A program made the translations under genes and the position numbers. This document shows positions 17,804 through 27,156 of a DNA stretch of 64,000 nucleotides, in pieces. Source of the stretch: Arthrobacter cryoconiti (GTDB taxonomy: Bacteria > Actinomycetota > Actinomycetes > Actinomycetales > Micrococcaceae); assembly GCF_020905375.1 (NCBI RefSeq), contig NZ_JAJJBU010000017.1, forward strand, positions 62,001-126,000, written 5' to 3'. Under the pieces are notes generated by a model. The model searched no databases, was not told where the DNA came from, and was given only the letters and a program-made list of their open reading frames with translations. The first letter of the stretch is position 1. Every line of letters starts with the position of its first letter.

Positions 17804-20800
17804 CAGGCTTGCGTCCGTTCCACAGTGATGATGGTTTCCTGCTCGCCCGGAATCAGTTCCAGGTCAACAGTGAGGGTTTCATTCTTGACCAGTTCCGCGT
17901 TGGCATGCAGAGCATCGACCACTTCCTGGGAGGCGCTGACGATGGTGCGGATCCTGTCGCTGACCTGTAGATCAGCTTCTTTACGGGCGGACTGAATGGC
18001 ACGGATCATGTCTCTAGCTGTCCCTTCGGCTTCCAGTTCAGCAGTCAGAGCAGTATTGAGCACCACGAAACCACCACCGTCAAGCATGGACACTGCCGTA
18101 CTCCCGCCGTCGTGCGAGTCAGCAACCACTGTCGCAAGCGCGTATTCGTTCGCTTCCAGTTCCAAGCCACCAGCCGTGACAACGCCATCGCTGATGGACC
18201 AGTCCCCTGACTTCGAGCCCTTGATGGCTTGCTGAACATTTTTCCCAAGCCTGGGTCCGGCGGCGCGGGCATTGACGACCAACTTGGAGGTGATCCCAAA
18301 CTCCTCGGGTGAGGCATCCGCGGAATCTACAAAACGAACCGAGCGGATGTTGAGCTCATCGGCAACGATTGCCCCGCCGTCGTTCAACAAAGCAGCGTTG
18401 GGCGCGACCACCGTCAGCTCCTGCAGGGGAAGGCGCACACGCAAATTCGCAGCTTTGCGCAGGCTAGAAGCAGTGGAACAAATGTGCCGGATAGTGTCCA
18501 TTTGTGCCACCAAGGACGGGTTCGGCGCGAAGAGCTCAGCAGTCGGCCAATCACTCAGGTGCACCGAGCGCCCGCCGGTCAGTCCTCGCCAAATCTCCTC
18601 AGTGACCAAGGGCAACAGCGGTGCCGCCACACGGCACACGGTTTCAAGAGCCGTGTACAGGGCGTCAAAAGCATCCGCGCTCTCATCAAAGAAGCGGTTA
18701 CGGCTGCGGCGAACGTACCAGTTCGTCAGCATGTCCAGGTAGCTGCGCAGGGAATCACAGGCTCCGGAAACGTCATAGCCATCCAGTTTGGCAGCCATTT
18801 CCCGGACCAGATCCCCGGTATTAGCCAATAAGTACTGGTCCATGGAATCGGTGTAGCCGTCATAGCGCAGCTGAGCGTCGTAACCATTGCCGCCGTCGGC
18901 CGAGTTTGCGTACAGGGTAAAGAAACTGTAAACGTTCCACAGCGGCAGCAATACTTGGCGGACGCCGTCACGGATACCTTGTTCTGTCACGACTAGGTTG
19001 CCGCCGCGCAGGATCGGGCTGGACATGAGGAACCAGCGCATCGCGTCGGAGCCGTCACGGTCCAAAACTTCGGAGACATCAGGGTAATTGCGCAAAGACT
19101 TGGACATCTTCGCCCCGTCGGAGCCAAGCACGATCCCGTGGCTGATGACGTTCCTAAATGCGGGGCGGTCAAAGAGTGCTGTGGAGAGAATGTGCAGCAT
19201 GTAGAACCAGCCACGTGTCTGCCCGATGTACTCCACAATGAAGTCTGCTGGGCTGTGAGTGTCGAACCACTCTTCGTTTTCAAACGGGTAGTGGACCTGG
19301 CCGTACGGCATCGACCCGGAATCGAACCAGACATCCAACACGTCCTCCACACGGCGCATAGTTGAATTGCCAGTGGGGTCATCAGGATTGGGGCGCGTGA
19401 GTTCATCGATGAAGGGCCGGTGTAGATCCACTTCGCCGTGGTTGTTCAGGGGCAGTCTCCCGAAGTCAGCTTGCATCTGTGCCAATGAGCCGTAGACATC
19501 GGTGCGCGGGTAATTTTCGTCGTCCGACTGCCACACCGGGATGGGGCTGCCCCAGTACCGGTTACGGCTGATGGACCAGTCGCGGGCGTTGGCCAACCAT
19601 TTGCCGAATTGACCATCTTTGACGTTACCGGGGATCCAGTTGATGTCCTGGTTCAGTTCGGTCATGCGCTCTTTGAATTTCGTGACCTCCACGTACCACG
19701 AAGAGATGGCCCGGTAGATCAGGGGCGTGCGGCAGCGCCAGCAGTGCGGGTAGCTGTGTACGTAGCTGGCTTGGCGGACCAAGCGGCCGGCGTCACGGAC
19801 TACACGGGTGATGGTCTTGTTGGCGTCAAATACTTGCACCCCGGCGATCCCACTCAGTGGGCCGTCCTCAAATAGTGGCAGGAACTTTGCGCCTTCGTCG
19901 ATGGAGAGGACCACCGGAATGCCGTACTGCTCGCAGACCTTTTGATCCTCCTCGCCGTACGCAGGAGCTTGGTGGACGATTCCTGTTCCGTCCGTGGTGG
20001 TGACGTAGTCTGCAACCAGGAACTGCCAAGACTTCGCCGTGCCGTACTTTTCATCGTCAGCAAAGTAGTCCCACAAAGGCTCATATTTCAAGCCTTCCAA
20101 CTCGGAACCGACATACGTCGCCGTGATGGCAGATGTTGCGCCAGCCGCGTCTTCGTAGCCCAGATCTTTGGCGTACGCGCCTACTAAGTCAGCAGCAAGC
20201 AGGAAGTTCTCGCCCGTGGCACTGGACCCTGCGGGCCCCACCGGAACCACGGCATAACTGACCGTGGGTCCCACGGCCAGGGCCTGATTGGTGGGAAGAG
20301 TCCAAGGTGTGGTGGTCCAGGCAATCGCATTGACTCCGGCAAGCCGCACGGAGATTTCCGATTCCCCAGCCAAGATCGGGAAGGTAACAGTGACCGTGGA
20401 ATCCTGACGGTCTTTGTAGACGTCCTCATCCATGCGAAGTTCGTGGTTGGAGAGCGGGGTCTCGTCCTTCCAGCAATACGGCAGCACACGGTAGCCGTTG
20501 TAGGTAAGGCCCTTTTCGTGGAGTTGTTTGAACGCCCAGAGTACCGATTCCATATATTCGACGTTGAGTGTTTTGTAGTCATTGTCAAAGTCCACCCAGC
20601 GGGCCTGACGGGTGACGTATTCCTGCCACTCACCGGCGTACTTCATGACAGAGGATCGGCAGGCGTCGTTGAACTTGTCGATGCCCATGGCCTCGATCTG
20701 CTTCTTATCCGTCATGCCCAACTGCTTCATGGCTTCAAGCTCAGCGGGCAGCCCGTGGGTGTCCCAACCGAAACGGCGCTCGACGCGATGGCCGCGCTGG

Positions 20801-21075
20801 GTCTGATAGCGCGCCACCAAATCCTTGGCATAGCCCGTGAGCAGGTGCCCGTAGTGGGGCAGACCGTTAGCGAAAGGGGGGCCGTCGTAGAAGACGAACT
20901 CGTTGGAGCCATCCACTCCAGCTTCACGGGCGTCAATGCTGGCCTGGAAGGTGCCGTCCTCTGACCAGTATTTGAGCACTCGCTCTTCAACCTGGGGGAA
21001 ACGCACGGACGCGGGTACGTGGTTAGATTCGGCGTGCAGGCCTGCGGTGGCAGTTGCCTTGGGGAAGTGGGTCAT
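17803..21075 (-). CDS. ileS: Isoleucyl-tRNA synthetase
   Basis: IleS charges tRNA-Ile and edits valine. The HIGH motif is in [11 protein letters not shown] and the KMSKS motif in [13 protein letters not shown]. The protein is 1090 residues from the ATG at 21075, with a long C-terminal domain and no C-terminal Cys4 zinc site visible. This resembles the long, eukaryote-like type found in Actinobacteria. The frame stays open to 21186, but that stretch is the T-box leader and I exclude it. An AGGA lies nine bases before the chosen ATG. The first gene of the ileS-folC-DUF4233 run. Confidence 0.96.
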   Translation of the reverse strand: MTHFPKATATAGLHAESNHVPASVRFPQVEERVLKYWSEDGTFQASIDAREAGVDGSNEFVFYDGPPFANGLPHYGHLLTGYAKDLVARYQTQRGHRVERRFGWDTHGLPAELEAMKQLGMTDKKQIEAMGIDKFNDACRSSVMKYAGEWQEYVTRQARWVDFDNDYKTLNVEYMESVLWAFKQLHEKGLTYNGYRVLPYCWKDETPLSNHELRMDEDVYKDRQDSTVTVTFPILAGESEISVRLAGVNAIAWTTTPWTLPTNQALAVGPTVSYAVVPVGPAGSSATGENFLLAADLVGAYAKDLGYEDAAGATSAITATYVGSELEGLKYEPLWDYFADDEKYGTAKSWQFLVADYVTTTDGTGIVHQAPAYGEEDQKVCEQYGIPVVLSIDEGAKFLPLFEDGPLSGIAGVQVFDANKTITRVVRDAGRLVRQASYVHSYPHCWRCRTPLIYRAISSWYVEVTKFKERMTELNQDINWIPGNVKDGQFGKWLANARDWSISRNRYWGSPIPVWQSDDENYPRTDVYGSLAQMQADFGRLPLNNHGEVDLHRPFIDELTRPNPDDPTGNSTMRRVEDVLDVWFDSGSMPYGQVHYPFENEEWFDTHSPADFIVEYIGQTRGWFYMLHILSTALFDRPAFRNVISHGIVLGSDGAKMSKSLRNYPDVSEVLDRDGSDAMRWFLMSSPILRGGNLVVTEQGIRDGVRQVLLPLWNVYSFFTLYANSADGGNGYDAQLRYDGYTDSMDQYLLANTGDLVREMAAKLDGYDVSGACDSLRSYLDMLTNWYVRRSRNRFFDESADAFDALYTALETVCRVAAPLLPLVTEEIWRGLTGGRSVHLSDWPTAELFAPNPSLVAQMDTIRHICSTASSLRKAANLRVRLPLQELTVVAPNAALLNDGGAIVADELNIRSVRFVDSADASPEEFGITSKLVVNARAAGPRLGKNVQQAIKGSKSGDWSISDGVVTAGGLELEANEYALATVVADSHDGGSTAVSMLDGGGFVVLNTALTAELEAEGTARDMIRAIQSARKEADLQVSDRIRTIVSASQEVVDALHANAELVKNETLTVDLELIPGEQETIITVERTQA

Positions 21076-21084
21076 CACATCATC

Positions 21085-21290
21085 CTGGTGGTTGGCGTTC
21101 TGTTCAGGATGCAAGGACGGCTTGCGCCGCGGTACCACCTCGCTTACCGCCTCCCGAGTTTTTAGGTCCAGGATGCGGCCGCTCATTAGCTGCTGTGACG
21201 GGCTTACCCGTCCGGTTCTACTGGCACCTTTTTGGGGGCGCTTTCTTCCGGAAGCTCACCGGTGATGGCCGGGTCGGTGCTTTGCTGCTA
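21085..21290 (-). promoter_or_regulatory. T-box leader of ileS (isoleucine specifier)
   Basis: On the minus strand the stem I region reads CCGGCCATCACCGGTGAGC, followed by CTTCCGGAAGAA. ATC is in the specifier position, an isoleucine codon. About 130 bases further on is the invariant T-box bulge sequence GAGGTGGTACCGCGG (21127-21143), which pairs with the tRNA 3' end. No transcription terminator with a U run is evident, and the ribosome binding site AGGATG lies close downstream. This fits the translational T-boxes described for actinobacterial ileS. Confidence 0.93.
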
Positions 21291-21348
21291 AGTCTACCGG
21301 AAAGTTGCTGAGAGCGAATACTTCCGGCTCACTCCGGCCTACTCCGGC

Positions 21349-21416
21349 CGACGGCGTGCCAAAGTGCCGAGGGCGTGTGAACTTTCGCGCCTCCCCGCCA
21401 CTTTGGCACGCCGTCG
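21349..21416. repeat. 18-bp inverted repeat downstream of the SDR gene
   Basis: CGACGGCGTGCCAAAGTG (21349-21366) and its exact reverse complement (21399-21416) enclose 32 bases, which can themselves pair (CCGAGG / CCTCCCCG). It lies just after the SDR stop on the minus strand and is probably its terminator, although a U tract is missing. Confidence 0.75.
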
Positions 21417-21423
21417 AGGAACG

Positions 21424-22188
21424 CTACTGACGCAGTAGCTTGTGGTTGGCTGCCTGCGCCACAGGACGGATGACGATCTGGTCCAGATTGATGTGATGGG
21501 GAAGCCCGACAGCGTAACCAACTACGTCCGCCACCTCCGCTGCTGTCAGCGGCTTTTCAACGCCTTGGTAGACCTTCTGTGCGGCCTCGCGGTCACCACC
21601 GAGACGGTTGAGGGCAAACTCTTCGGTTGCAACCAAGCCTGGAGCCACTTCGATGACGCGCAGATTATTTTCCACTTCTTCTAGCCGCAGCGCGTTAGTG
21701 AGGGCGTGCTGGGCAAACTTCGCAGCGTTGTAGCCGGATCCGCCCTCATAGGCCACTAAGCCCGCGGTAGACGTCAGGTTCAAAACCGTGCCGCGGCGAT
21801 GTTCACGCAGTGCCGGCAAAAATGCCCGAATCATCTTCAACGTTCCCATGACGTTGGTCTGCAACATCCATTCCCAGTCTTCATCGCGTGCGGTAGCAAG
21901 TTTGTCCACGCCGCGCGCACCTCCGGCCACGTTGATCAGAGTATCCAAGCCACCATGTGCGCTAACAAATTCGACCAACGCAGCGACGTCGGCCTCCCGC
22001 GTTACGTCAGCGGCGAAGGCCAGCGCACCTGTTTCCGCTGCCAGCTTCTCAAGACGTTCGGTGCGCCGGGCAACAGCCACGACACTCCATCCTTGTGTCC
22101 GAAGTTTACGGACGGTAGCTTCACCGATGCCTGAACTGGCTCCGGTGACGACGGCGTGCTGGAAAGTGGCGTGTGTGTTTTCAGTCAT
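21424..22188 (-). CDS. SDR-family NAD(P)-dependent oxidoreductase
   Basis: A classical short-chain dehydrogenase of 254 residues. The Rossmann motif TGASSGIGEATV lies near residue 15, NVAGGARG corresponds to the NNAG motif, and the catalytic Ser and YxxxK are in SGYNAAKFAQHAL (about residue 155). It most resembles the YdfG-like 3-hydroxy acid or serine dehydrogenase group, but the substrate cannot be read from sequence. It is a single-gene unit between ileS and the DUF488 gene. Confidence 0.88.
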   Translation of the reverse strand: MTENTHATFQHAVVTGASSGIGEATVRKLRTQGWSVVAVARRTERLEKLAAETGALAFAADVTREADVAALVEFVSAHGGLDTLINVAGGARGVDKLATARDEDWEWMLQTNVMGTLKMIRAFLPALREHRRGTVLNLTSTAGLVAYEGGSGYNAAKFAQHALTNALRLEEVENNLRVIEVAPGLVATEEFALNRLGGDREAAQKVYQGVEKPLTAAEVADVVGYAVGLPHHINLDQIVIRPVAQAANHKLLRQ

Positions 22189-22239
22189 GACTCAAATGTA
22201 GCGCGTGGACGCTGGCACCCGTGCAGCAAGAAAGTACCG

Positions 22240-22596
22240 CTACGGCAGATCTGTCGGTACGTCGTTGAGGAAGTCCAGCAGGACAGCGGCTTGGTTCTGG
22301 TGGTGATCCTTGGCGCCATACACGAGAGCCACTTTCGCATGCTTTTTGAGGATCCCCCGGAGCTGGTCCACGGCAGAGTTATCGGCAAGCTCGGCCCGAT
22401 AATCGCGGACAAACTTAGGAAAGTGTTCCTCTTCGTGGCCGAATGCATTGCGGACCTTGTTGCTGGGCCCCACTTCTTTGAGCCACAGGTCAATGGCTTC
22501 CTTTTTGATCCCCCGCGGCCAGAGCCGGTCCACCAGTACCCGGTACTCTCCCGCTTCTGGCTCGTCATATACACGCAGTATCCGCACAGTGCCCAT
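22240..22596 (-). CDS. DUF488 family protein (YeaO-like)
   Basis: The 118-residue protein carries the family pattern VDRLWPRGIKKE near residue 22, then LWLKEVGPSNKVRNAFGHEEEHFPKFVRDY and a late LVYGAKDHHQNQAAVLLDFL. Members are small cytoplasmic proteins of unknown function. It lies 51 bp upstream of the SDR gene on the same strand. Confidence 0.85.
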   Translation of the reverse strand: MGTVRILRVYDEPEAGEYRVLVDRLWPRGIKKEAIDLWLKEVGPSNKVRNAFGHEEEHFPKFVRDYRAELADNSAVDQLRGILKKHAKVALVYGAKDHHQNQAAVLLDFLNDVPTDLP

Positions 22597-22723
22597 ATCA
22601 GCAGCATAGCCCGCGAAGCCGTCACTGAACCCTCCGCTTCAGCACACCATTTGGAAGCGAAGATGCACCACGAGCACTGCTGCGCACCATTCGCGTAAAA
22701 CAGTGCGGGCCGAGAACGTGGGC

Positions 22724-23212
22724 TCAGCCTAAGTACAGCTCTCTGAGCTGTGCAACGTCAGCATCCAGTGGCAGGAAATACTCGCATTGCCATTTTTGCG
22801 TCCGCCGGGCTGTAACGCTGACGGTTTGTACATCCGGCGGGTACACCCGCATGGCCCGTTTACCTCCCTTGCCAGCCACTGAGACCACGTCGTGGCGAGC
22901 CAACGTATCAAAGGGAAACACGAACTGACCCAACCCATCGCCAATCCGACTCTGGATGACAAAGGAGGCAACGCCGTCGTCCATATCAAAGGGCCGGATG
23001 GGTCCTTGCGCCGAACGCTTCCATAACGTCACGAACTGACCCAGCTTTGTGGGCGTGGTCTTGGCCCTGCGGAAGAGCGTGAGCCGGCCGTTAAGGGCCA
23101 GCGTGTGGGCGCAATACTCGGAACCTTCAGGCTCAGCGTGTACCTCTGCCCAGCTCAGCCCGGCGGGTTCCCACACCGTTCTCGCCATAGCCTGCAGTGC
23201 ATTTGGGGTCAT
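22724..23212 (-). CDS. MepB family protein
   Basis: A 162-residue protein resembling MepB, first named in a staphylococcal multidrug-efflux locus. Recognisable segments are LFRRAKTTPTKLGQFVTLWKR, a DDGVASFVIQS stretch and the late KWQCEYFLPLD. The biochemical role is not known. It is divergently placed to valS across 107 bp. Confidence 0.8.
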   Translation of the reverse strand: MTPNALQAMARTVWEPAGLSWAEVHAEPEGSEYCAHTLALNGRLTLFRRAKTTPTKLGQFVTLWKRSAQGPIRPFDMDDGVASFVIQSRIGDGLGQFVFPFDTLARHDVVSVAGKGGKRAMRVYPPDVQTVSVTARRTQKWQCEYFLPLDADVAQLRELYLG

Positions 23213-23319
23213 GGTTAGCCGCTTCTAGTTGGCAGGATTCGTTGCCGAAACTCTACCAAGTCGTTGTTATTGAAAGTGCGGGTCCCTAGTTCGGGGCCAA
23301 CTCGTGAAAGAATTGGCCC

Positions 23320-25998
23320 ATGGCTGAAAACATTCCGGGCACAGACACGCCCGCATCCTCCCCAAGCAAAGTTCCCGACAAACCCGTTTTGGAGGGCCTT
23401 GAAGAGTCCTTGACCAAGCGTTGGCTTGAAGAAGGAACCTACAAATTTGACCGTGAGACCACTCGGGATCAGGTTTATTCGATCGATACTCCCCCGCCCA
23501 CGGCCTCAGGATCACTGCATGTGGGGCACATGTTCTCCTACACTCAGACGGATGTGCTGGCCCGTTTTCAGCGCATGAACGGCAAGAACGTCTTTTATCC
23601 CATGGGCTGGGATGACAACGGTCTGCCCACCGAACGCCGCGTGCAGAACTATTACGGTGTCCGCTGCGACCCAAAGATTTCCTACGACGCCGGCTACCAT
23701 CCTCCCGCTGCCCCCGCCAAGAACCAGCGTGATTTTGATGTCATCTCACGCAAGAATTTCATCCAGTTGTGTGAAGAGCTGGCGGTTGAGGACGAGAAAG
23801 TCTTTGAGAACCTGTTCCAAACACTGGGTCTCTCGGTTGACTGGGCCCTGAGCTACCGTACGATTGATGATCACTCGCGGGCAGTGTCGCAGCGCGGCTT
23901 CTTGGAAAACCTGACTGCCGGGGATGCGTACATGGCTGAGGCTCCCACCCTGTGGGATGTCACCTTCCGCACGGCCGTAGCGCAGGCGGAACTGGAAGAC
24001 CGCGAAATGCCTGGCGCGTATTACCGGTTCCCGTTCTTCGCCGAAGACGGCACGAAGATTTTCATTGAAACGACGCGGCCGGAATTGCTGGCCGCATGCT
24101 CGGCATTGGTGGCCAACCCTGATGACGAACGATACAAGGCGTTGTTTGGGAAAAAGGTCACTTCTCCGTTGTTCGGAGTTCAGGTTGAGGTCCACCCCCA
24201 CGCGCTGGCCAAAGCTGATAAGGGTTCCGGAATCGCCATGGTGTGTACTTTCGGTGATTTGACAGACGTCATCTGGTGGCGTGAACTCCAGCTGCCTACC
24301 CGCGCCATCATTGGCCGTGACGGTCGCATTCTCTCAGACACCCCCGAGTGGATCACCACCGAGGAAGGCCGCGAGAACTACGCCTCAATCGCCGGCAAGA
24401 CTGTCTTTAGCGCTAAAGAAGCAGTCATGACCATGCTCACCGATACTGAACTGCTCGACGGTGAGCCAAAGAAGATCATGCACCCGGTGAACTTCTTTGA
24501 AAAGGGCGACAAGCCCTTGGAAATCGTCAGTTCCCGCCAGTGGTACATCCGCAATGGTGGCCGCGACGCTGACCGCCGCGAACACCTGATCAACCGCGGT
24601 AAGGAAATCGAATTCCACCCGGCGTACATGCGCTCCCGCTACGAGAACTGGATTTCCGGTCTCAACGGTGACTGGCTCGTTTCCCGCCAGCGCTTCTTCG
24701 GTGTGCCGGTTCCCGTTTGGTATCCGCTGGATGCTGACGCCAATCCGGACTACGACCACCCGATTATGCCCACCAGCGAGATGCTCCCGGTGGATCCGGC
24801 AGCGGATGCAGCCCCGGGCTACACCGAGGAACAGCGCAACGCTGCTGGCGGATTCGTGGGTGACGCCGATGTGCTGGATACGTGGGCGACCTCCTCGATG
24901 ACACCGCAAATTGTTGGCGGCTGGGGCGTAGACGAAGAACTATTCAACAACGTCTACCCCTTCGACTTGCGTCCCCAAGGACACGACATCATCCGCACCT
25001 GGCTGTTCTCCTCAGCGGTGCGCGCCGACGCCCTCCAAGGCAGCGCACCCTGGAAGCATGCTGCGATCTCCGGCTGGATCCTTGACCCGGACCGTAAGAA
25101 GATGTCCAAGTCCAAGGGCAACGTGGTGGTCCCCACTGACGTGCTGAACGATTTTGGGACCGACGCCGTTCGCTACTGGGCTGCCTCAGCCAAGCTCGGC
25201 GCTGACACGGCTTACGAGATTGCGCAGATGAAGATTGGCCGCCGCTTGGCGATCAAGTTACTCAACGCTTCCAAGTTCGTGCTGAACTTGGGCGCCACCG
25301 AGGCGAATGTTCTCACGGAGGCCACTGAAGCGGCCACAAACCCCGCGGCAACTCTCCCCAACGCGGGTAACGCGCCCGCGTTGGGGCCCGCGACCAACCC
25401 CTTGGACCGAGCAGTGCTGGCCCAGCTAGCCGACGTCGTACGCCAGTCAACTGCGGCCTTTGAAAAGTACGATTATGCCAAGGCCCTGCAGACCACGGAG
25501 AGTTTCTTCTGGCACTTCACCGACGATTATGTGGAGCTGATCAAGGACCGCGCTTATGGTGCCGCCGGGGAGGCCGAAAAAGCTTCGGTGCTCGCGGCTC
25601 TAGCCACCACGCTGGATTCGTTGCTGCGCCTCTTCGCACCGTTTTTGCCGTTCGCCACCGAAGAAGTCTGGGGCTGGTGGCGGGAAGGTTCTGTGCACCG
25701 TGCGAAGTGGCCGACAGCCGTTGATGTTGAGGACGGCGACACGACCATGTTAGCTACCGTCGGTGACGCGCTCAGTGGTCTTCGAAAGGCCAAGTCTGAG
25801 GCGAAGGTCAAGCAGCGCACCCAGGTGCTTTCTGCGACCATCGTGGCCGAAGAGGCCAAGGCCGTGCAATTGAGTGCCGGGCTCGGGGACCTCAAAGCTG
25901 CCGCGAACGCACTTGAGGTCACGGTTGTCATGGGCCAGGGTGAGTTGGAAGTGATCGACGTCGTGCTGGCGCCGGCTGAAGAAGCCGCCCAAGTCTGA
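23320..25998 (+). CDS. valS: Valyl-tRNA synthetase
   Basis: ValS charges tRNA-Val and edits threonine. The HIGH motif variant is HVGH in SGSLHVGHMFSYTQTDVLARF, near residue 65. KMSKS is in DRKKMSKSKGNVVVPTDVL near 595, and a C-terminal anticodon-binding domain is present. At 892 residues it is a typical full-length bacterial enzyme, but the short C-terminus after about residue 830 looks too brief for a full coiled-coil tRNA-binding arm. It is transcribed alone, ending in a strong terminator. Confidence 0.96.
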   Translation: MAENIPGTDTPASSPSKVPDKPVLEGLEESLTKRWLEEGTYKFDRETTRDQVYSIDTPPPTASGSLHVGHMFSYTQTDVLARFQRMNGKNVFYPMGWDDNGLPTERRVQNYYGVRCDPKISYDAGYHPPAAPAKNQRDFDVISRKNFIQLCEELAVEDEKVFENLFQTLGLSVDWALSYRTIDDHSRAVSQRGFLENLTAGDAYMAEAPTLWDVTFRTAVAQAELEDREMPGAYYRFPFFAEDGTKIFIETTRPELLAACSALVANPDDERYKALFGKKVTSPLFGVQVEVHPHALAKADKGSGIAMVCTFGDLTDVIWWRELQLPTRAIIGRDGRILSDTPEWITTEEGRENYASIAGKTVFSAKEAVMTMLTDTELLDGEPKKIMHPVNFFEKGDKPLEIVSSRQWYIRNGGRDADRREHLINRGKEIEFHPAYMRSRYENWISGLNGDWLVSRQRFFGVPVPVWYPLDADANPDYDHPIMPTSEMLPVDPAADAAPGYTEEQRNAAGGFVGDADVLDTWATSSMTPQIVGGWGVDEELFNNVYPFDLRPQGHDIIRTWLFSSAVRADALQGSAPWKHAAISGWILDPDRKKMSKSKGNVVVPTDVLNDFGTDAVRYWAASAKLGADTAYEIAQMKIGRRLAIKLLNASKFVLNLGATEANVLTEATEAATNPAATLPNAGNAPALGPATNPLDRAVLAQLADVVRQSTAAFEKYDYAKALQTTESFFWHFTDDYVELIKDRAYGAAGEAEKASVLAALATTLDSLLRLFAPFLPFATEEVWGWWREGSVHRAKWPTAVDVEDGDTTMLATVGDALSGLRKAKSEAKVKQRTQVLSATIVAEEAKAVQLSAGLGDLKAAANALEVTVVMGQGELEVIDVVLAPAEEAAQV

Positions 25999-26011
25999 CA
26001 ACGGCCAAAGA

Positions 26012-26055
26012 AGAGGGGGCTGAACTTATCCTAGATAAGTTCAGCCCCTCTTTTT
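26012..26055 (+). terminator. Intrinsic terminator of valS
   Basis: A 17-bp stem (AGAGGGGGCTGAACTTAT with one bulged G, pairing to ATAAGTTCAGCCCCTCT) closes on a CCTAG loop and runs directly into TTTTT. Confidence 0.93.
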
Positions 26056-26067
26056 GGGCTAAGCGAT

Positions 26068-26121
26068 TTGGCAGGACTAAGTGCGTTGGCGGGACTAGAT
26101 GCATTGGCAGGACTAGGTGCG
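26068..26121. repeat. Three tandem 18-bp repeats
   Basis: Units TTGGCAGGACTAAGTGCG, TTGGCGGGACTAGATGCA and TTGGCAGGACTAGGTGCG follow one another without spacers, with the start of a fourth. The last unit overlaps the end of the convergent GDSL hydrolase gene. The copy number is likely to vary between strains. Confidence 0.85.
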
Positions 26122-26997
26122 TTGGCGCATGAGCTTTTTCAGTCCCTTTTTCCGAGGTACCAGCACCGGCTCAGGCCAGCGCGGATTCAACGAGTCGCCG
26201 AGGGTCGTACCGCGCAGCTTCCGCGCAAACATGGGCAGCACCCAGTCGTTCATCCAGACGTAGTGATCAAGTGCCCGCGCCCGCCAGGCCACAGGACCAC
26301 TCTGGGATATCGACTTCTTGCCCGTCCCATTTTTGACTCTAGTGGACTTCGCGTCGGTGGGCGTGCCCGCCCCGGACTTCGCGTCGGTGGGCGTGCCCGC
26401 CCCACGCTTGACGTCTGCGGTCCAGGGCACGTCGAGGATGTCTAACACCTGTCGAGCAAAGTATTTGTGTCCCGACTTGGACATGTGGAGCCTGTCTGCG
26501 CCCCACATATGAGGGCTCCGGTAGGCGTCAAAGGTGGCATAGTCCACCAGCACGGCGCCGTATTTCGCCGCAAGGAAACGGACGCCGTCATTGTACGCAT
26601 GGTTTTTACGGCGCAAAGGTTCCAGAACAGCGCTGACCTCTACGTCGTAGCCCGTGCACAGTAGCAGCCGAGCGCCCGTGGCCGCCAGCGGTGCGACAAG
26701 GCTTTCATAATCGGCCAAGATCTGCGGAACCTTTGTACCAAAATCCATGATGTCGTTACCGCCAGCATAAAGTGTGATGAGCGTAGGTTCCATGGCTAAC
26801 GCGGGACCCAACTGCTCAGCAATAATGTGCCGCAACCGTTTGCTACGAATCGCCAAATTTGCGTACTCCCAACCGGGCTCGGAGGCTGCCAAACGTTCCG
26901 CAACACGATCCGCCCAGCCCCGGACACCATTGGGCAGGTGTTTATTCGGGTCCCCCACACCCTCGGTGAACGAGTCACCCAGTGCCACATATCTCAC
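26113..26997 (-). CDS. SGNH/GDSL hydrolase
   Basis: The 294-residue protein begins with MRYVALGDSFTEGVGD, block I with the nucleophilic serine. It has GGNDIMDF (block III, near residue 80) and a late DRLHMSKSGHKYFA containing the D-x-x-H pair of block V. It should be an esterase or lipase with no signal peptide, so cytoplasmic. Between residues about 205 and 235 a short tandem repeat (GAGTPTDAKS twice) encoded by repeated DNA (26346-26403) precedes a basic C-terminal part. The substrate is unknown. Confidence 0.88.
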   Translation of the reverse strand: MRYVALGDSFTEGVGDPNKHLPNGVRGWADRVAERLAASEPGWEYANLAIRSKRLRHIIAEQLGPALAMEPTLITLYAGGNDIMDFGTKVPQILADYESLVAPLAATGARLLLCTGYDVEVSAVLEPLRRKNHAYNDGVRFLAAKYGAVLVDYATFDAYRSPHMWGADRLHMSKSGHKYFARQVLDILDVPWTADVKRGAGTPTDAKSGAGTPTDAKSTRVKNGTGKKSISQSGPVAWRARALDHYVWMNDWVLPMFARKLRGTTLGDSLNPRWPEPVLVPRKKGLKKLMRQRT

Positions 26998-27156
26998 AGA
27001 AGATTCACGTAGCTCTGGTGTCGGACCACAGTAGAAGTGGCCTGCGCCGACTCGCCGCCAACGCGCAGGGCGTCATTACGGACGGCGCCAACGGACCAGG
27101 CCCCGCCGAACACGACACCACGCCAAGGGGCGCCGGCGGCAAGTGTCCGGTGCATC

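Noticed and set aside
21076-21186. 37-residue N-terminal extension of IleS
   Set aside because: The DNA is the T-box, including the invariant GGTGGTACCGCGG sequence.
26068-26445. Plus-strand frame beginning MAGLSALAGLDALAGLGALA
   Set aside because: Its repeated start is a product of the 18-bp minisatellite, and the rest is antisense to the GDSL hydrolase gene.
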